A stretch of DNA of 9,504 nucleotides from Thermoflexales bacterium (GTDB lineage: Bacteria; Chloroflexota; Anaerolineae; B4-G1; SLSP01). Positions 6,712 through 9,504 of this stretch are shown here, in pieces. Where the stretch lies: NCBI GenBank assembly GCA_015486785.1, contig WFQZ01000144.1:1-9504 (forward strand). Reading direction: 5' to 3'. A program made the translations under genes and the position numbers. The notes under the pieces are model-generated. The model searched no databases. It saw nothing but the letters and a program-made list of their open reading frames with translations, and was not told where the DNA came from. Within the stretch, counting starts at the first letter, position 1; each line of letters starts with the position of its first letter.

Positions 6712-7851
6712 CTAGGGGCAACTCTTGCATGCGAGGGGCAAATACACCCGCTTGATGGCCGTTCGCGGCAGGCCGCGTAACGCCTCCACGAGACGATCCG
6801 CGTACTCCCGCCGTCGGGATGGCTCATCATAGGCCCAGCCGGTGACGAAGTGCTCAATGGCCCCTTCGAGGCTCGTTTCCGTGCCGCTCACGGTCAAAGT
6901 TGTCGTTAGCGGTAACGGCACATACACCCCTTCGCGGGATAGGCCGCGGGCTGAAAGCTCCGCGTAAATCGCCCGCGCGGCGTTGATCGTCCGTTGCGTG
7001 TCACTGTAGACACTCCCGAACTCGCGCCCGTGGGCATCGTTATTCTTTGGGTCGGTGGGATTGTAGTCGCAGGCGTAGATGCTGGTATCGCCCAGTGCCG
7101 GGACAGTGTGCGTGCCCCAGGGCGCGGGCGGCGTCTGTTCCGCCAGCGCGTGCATACAATCTTCGTGGGAGTAAGCGTCGCCCAGCGTGTGGATGTAAGT
7201 GGCAAAAGCCTCCAGAGAGCCGGACGGTATGGGCATGCTGATCGTCACCGTGCGGGTGATGATGCAGCCGCCGTTTTGCACCGCCTGCATCAATGTGAAA
7301 TCGAGCGTCCCGCCCCAGGCGTAGGCCTCGTACCCCTGCAAAGTGTCGGTGATCCCCCACGCCCAATCGTGCAGACTGCTCAAATCGGAGCCGTTCAGGT
7401 GCGGAAAGTGGAAGAAAGGCGAATACGGCCCAAAGCGCGTGGTGACGGCGGACGTTTCCGGGTCAAACTTGGCCGTGGGCCAGACCTGTCGCGCGTGGTT
7501 CTTGCCCAGGCAGGCTATCGCCGGCTTGGGTGGTGTGTAGAACCCGGCATTCCCGTAAGTGTAGGAAACCGGCGTGCTCGGCAGCACCTCTGAATCGACC
7601 AACTGATCCCAGATTCTCAGCGTTTGGCTATCTGTGAATGTGAACCCGGCTGCGATGGCCAGCGCCAGCGTGAGATCGTCATGCACCGTGCTGATCCGGC
7701 CTTCTGGAAAGTCCCCGTTCGGCGGGTAATACGTCCCATCCCGATCCCGGAACCCCAATTCCTCCTCCGCAAATCCCCAGATTGACGCCGTACCGGCCAG
7801 CAGGCACAGTCCCAACACCACCGCCGCATACAAAAACTGTCTCCGTTTCAT
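6712..7851 (-). CDS. Secreted His-rich protein, possibly of the zinc-dependent phospholipase C-like type
   Basis: The product is 379 residues with a clear signal peptide: MKRRQF, then a hydrophobic core (about 7-25). The mature part is mostly helical and carries His/Asp clusters that could bind metal: HDD (57-59), HFPH (148-151), HDW (161-163) and HTLGDAYSHE (221-230). The last has the H-x3-D-x3-H form seen in proteins related to zinc-dependent phospholipase C. This family placement is by motif only and is tentative. The C-terminus KRVYLPLACKSCP resembles the YLPL-type tail I associate with Chloroflexota exported proteins; its role is unknown. The start at 7851 is chosen because GAGGAG lies 7 nt upstream, a signal peptide follows at once, and a good promoter (7883-7911) lies just before it; the upstream extension to 7974 would contain that promoter. 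It stands as a single-gene unit, unless readthrough feeds the ATPase operon. Confidence 0.75.
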   Translation of the reverse strand: MKRRQFLYAAVVLGLCLLAGTASIWGFAEEELGFRDRDGTYYPPNGDFPEGRISTVHDDLTLALAIAAGFTFTDSQTLRIWDQLVDSEVLPSTPVSYTYGNAGFYTPPKPAIACLGKNHARQVWPTAKFDPETSAVTTRFGPYSPFFHFPHLNGSDLSSLHDWAWGITDTLQGYEAYAWGGTLDFTLMQAVQNGGCIITRTVTISMPIPSGSLEAFATYIHTLGDAYSHEDCMHALAEQTPPAPWGTHTVPALGDTSIYACDYNPTDPKNNDAHGREFGSVYSDTQRTINAARAIYAELSARGLSREGVYVPLPLTTTLTVSGTETSLEGAIEHFVTGWAYDEPSRRREYADRLVEALRGLPRTAIKRVYLPLACKSCP

Positions 7852-7882
7852 CTTGGCACTCCTCATCTCTTGGCTCGTGCTC

Positions 7883-7911
7883 ATTATGGAAGTTGCCCCA
7901 TGTTTTGTCAA
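7883..7911 (-). promoter_or_regulatory. Near-consensus sigma70-type promoter for the secreted His-rich protein
   Basis: On the minus strand, a perfect TTGACA (7911-7906) is followed after 17 nt by CATAAT (7888-7883). Transcription should start near 7876, giving a leader of about 25 nt that contains GAGGAG. The box lies within the divergent intergenic region shared with the plus-strand synthase. Confidence 0.82.
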
Positions 7912-7955
7912 GGCCTCCGCCGCCCGAATTTCCCGTAACCTTCGCCCCTTGGCGG

Positions 7956-7986
7956 TGTTATGAATACTGGACACCTTGGTGCTCCA
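7956..7986 (+). promoter_or_regulatory. Possible extended -10 element with a dyad at the start site, upstream of the synthase
   Basis: TGTTATGAA (7956-7964) fits an extended -10 box (TGn then TATGAA), with no convincing -35. The predicted start, near 7971, falls within an imperfect inverted repeat, TGGACACC-TT-GGTGCTCCA (7968-7986, one bulged base). A repeat at this place could be an operator, but the match is short and may be chance. Confidence 0.25.
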
Positions 7987-8016
7987 AAATCTTAATGAGG
8001 AGTGGAGACGGAGACA

Positions 8017-9504
8017 ATGAATGTAACGAATGCGAGTTTACGCACGACCCCCATAGCAATCATCGGCAAAGCCGGCATCTTCCCCAAGGCTGCCAACGCT
8101 CAAGAATACTGGGATAACATCCTTGAAAAGATCAGCGGGATCATTGAAGTCCCCCCTTCCCGTTGGAAGATCGCCGACTACTACGATCCCGACCCTGCCG
8201 CCCCGGACAAGACCTACTGCAAGCACGGCGGATTCATCCCCGATGTGGAGTTCAACCCGCTGGAGTTTGGCATGCCGCCCAACCTGCTCGAATCCACCGA
8301 CGTGGCGCAACTGCTGGCCCTGGTCGTGGCGCGTGACGTGCTCAACGACGCCGGATACGGCCCGCAGCGCGACTACGACCACGACCGCACCGGCGTAATC
8401 CTCGGCGTGACCGGCGGTCTGAAGATGCTGACCCCGCTCACCAGCCGCCTGCAATATCCGGTGTGGCGGCGGGTACTCAAAGCCAGCGGCCTCTCGGACG
8501 AGGAAACCGAGGCCATCGTGGAAAAGCTCAAAGCGGCCTATGTCCCCTGGACTGAAACCTCGTTCCCCGGCCTGTTGGGCAACGTCGTCGCCGGGCGGAT
8601 CGCCAACCGCTTTAACCTCAGCGGCACCAACGCCACCGTGGACGCCGCTTGTGCCAGCAGCCTCGCGGCCTTGCAGATGTCCGTCAGCCAACTGGTGGAA
8701 CACCGCTGCGATATGATGATCTCCGGCGGCGTGGATGCCGACAATTCGCCCTTTATGTTCATGTGCTTCAGCAAAACCCCGGCCTTTTCCCGTGACGGCG
8801 AAATCCGCCCCTTTGACGAGCGGGCTAACGGCACACTCGTCGGCGAGGGGCTGGGGATGGTGGTGCTCAAGCGGCTGGCCGACGCCGAGCGCGACGGAGA
8901 CCGCATCTACGCCGTCATTCGCGGCATCGGCTCCTCCAGTGATGGCCGCTTCAAGAGCATCTACGCCCCGCGCCCCGAAGGCCAAGCCAAAGCCACCCGC
9001 CGCGCCTACGAAGAAGCCGGATTCCCGCCCCAGGCCGTGCAGCTCATTGAGGCGCACGGCACCGGCACAAGTGCTGGTGATCCCGCCGAATTCGCCGGGA
9101 TGCGGCTCGTGTTCCCCGCCGACGAACGGCAACAGTACATCGCCTTGGGCAGCGTGAAATCCCAGATCGGCCACCTGAAAGGGGCCGCCGGCTCTGCCGG
9201 GCTGATCAAAACCGCCTTGGCCCTGTACCACAAAATCCTTCCCCCCACCATCAACGTGGATCGTCCCAACCCCAAGCTGGATATTGAACATTCCGCCTTC
9301 TACATCAACACCGCAGCCCGCCCCTGGATTCGCGCCGAAGGTGCGCCCCCGCGCCGCGCCGGTGTGAGTGCCTTTGGCTTCGGCGGCACGAACTTCCACG
9401 TGGTGTTGGAAGAATACGCCCCCGAACACGAGGGCGCGTACCGTCAACACACCGTCGCCCGCCCGGTGATTCTTGCTGCCGATACCCCCGCCGCGCTTCT
9501 GGAC
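8017..9504 (+). CDS. Type I polyketide/PUFA-synthase-like protein, N-terminal ketosynthase domain (3' partial)
   Basis: The frame is open from ATG 8017 to the window end: 496 residues of what should be a much longer multidomain protein. Residues 12-465 form a beta-ketoacyl synthase, which condenses malonyl-type extender units with an acyl chain. The catalytic triad is complete: Cys212 in DAACASSL, His347 in EAHGTGTSAGD and His386 in KSQIGHLKG. The domain ends with FGFGGTNFHVVLEE (453-466). Several stretches (RWKIADYYDPDPAAPDKTYC, GGVDADNSPFMFMCFSKTP, FKSIYAPRPEGQAKA) follow the sequence I know from PfaA-type polyunsaturated fatty acid synthases and the related heterocyst-glycolipid synthases, rather than modular antibiotic synthases. 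Acyltransferase and carrier domains would be expected downstream. GGAG repeats at 8004-8014 act as ribosome site. The product could be a polyunsaturated or hydroxylated lipid chain; this needs the rest of the gene. Confidence 0.93.
   Translation, partial: MNVTNASLRTTPIAIIGKAGIFPKAANAQEYWDNILEKISGIIEVPPSRWKIADYYDPDPAAPDKTYCKHGGFIPDVEFNPLEFGMPPNLLESTDVAQLLALVVARDVLNDAGYGPQRDYDHDRTGVILGVTGGLKMLTPLTSRLQYPVWRRVLKASGLSDEETEAIVEKLKAAYVPWTETSFPGLLGNVVAGRIANRFNLSGTNATVDAACASSLAALQMSVSQLVEHRCDMMISGGVDADNSPFMFMCFSKTPAFSRDGEIRPFDERANGTLVGEGLGMVVLKRLADAERDGDRIYAVIRGIGSSSDGRFKSIYAPRPEGQAKATRRAYEEAGFPPQAVQLIEAHGTGTSAGDPAEFAGMRLVFPADERQQYIALGSVKSQIGHLKGAAGSAGLIKTALALYHKILPPTINVDRPNPKLDIEHSAFYINTAARPWIRAEGAPPRRAGVSAFGFGGTNFHVVLEEYAPEHEGAYRQHTVARPVILAADTPAALLD

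Noticed and set aside
7852..7974. Longer N-terminus for the secreted His-rich protein (start at 7974)
   Set aside because: It would bury the signal peptide 41 residues inside and would contain the TTGACA-17-CATAAT promoter; the start at 7851 has its own ribosome site.
8038..9450. A 470-codon open frame on the minus strand opposite the synthase
   Set aside because: The plus strand encodes an unmistakable ketosynthase with all catalytic motifs; the opposite frame is Gly/Ala/Val/His-rich with no recognisable motif, as expected for a shadow of G+C-rich coding DNA.
1..9504. CRISPR arrays, tRNA or rRNA genes, insertion sequences, attachment sites
   Set aside because: I saw no regularly spaced repeats, no structural RNA sequence, no transposase or integrase and no long terminal repeats. 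The coding regions leave only short gaps.

Overview
The window looks like a chromosomal segment of a Chloroflexota bacterium, probably Anaerolineae-like. This is an inference from style: Pro/Thr-rich linkers of the PTATP type, a C-terminal YLPL-type tail on a secreted protein, fairly high G+C, sigma70-like promoters and strong AAGGAG ribosome sites. I ran no database search.

Layout. Bases 1-192 hold the C-terminal end of a plus-strand surface protein with a terminal membrane anchor. A strong hairpin with T-tracts on both sides (237-273) separates it from a long minus-strand run. Read in the direction of transcription, the run is: a secreted His-rich protein (7851-6712); a HerA/DUF87-type ATPase (6633-5011); a dual-specificity-type phosphatase with an unassigned helical C-terminus (5001-4075); a membrane-anchored two-HKD phospholipase D superfamily protein (4082-2985); a membrane-anchored lysozyme-like protein with a degenerate M23/LytM tail (2882-1605); a two-helix membrane LysM protein (1580-1041); and a membrane PH-like protein (1044 or 1011 to 286). 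Across a divergent intergenic region, a large plus-strand synthase begins at 8017 and runs off the window; its ketosynthase domain is of the PfaA/PUFA-synthase type.

Transcription units. I see three good minus-strand promoters: before the His-rich gene (TTGACA-17-CATAAT), before the ATPase (TTGGCA-16-TATAAT) and before the lysozyme-like gene (TTGCCA-17-TATAAT). The third lies so close to the ATG that the transcript should be leaderless. ATPase, phosphatase and PLD are translationally linked (9-nt gap, then 8-nt overlap). Lysozyme-like, LysM and PH genes form a second tight group. I found no hairpin terminator between these units; the only clear one is at the far end.

Joint function is uncertain. 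The second group looks like cell-envelope or peptidoglycan work. The ATPase-phosphatase-PLD operon is the least expected combination: a cytoplasmic DNA-translocase-like ATPase next to a PLD whose predicted topology puts its active sites outside the cell. It is the best candidate for an undescribed system, but this is inference from three linked genes only.
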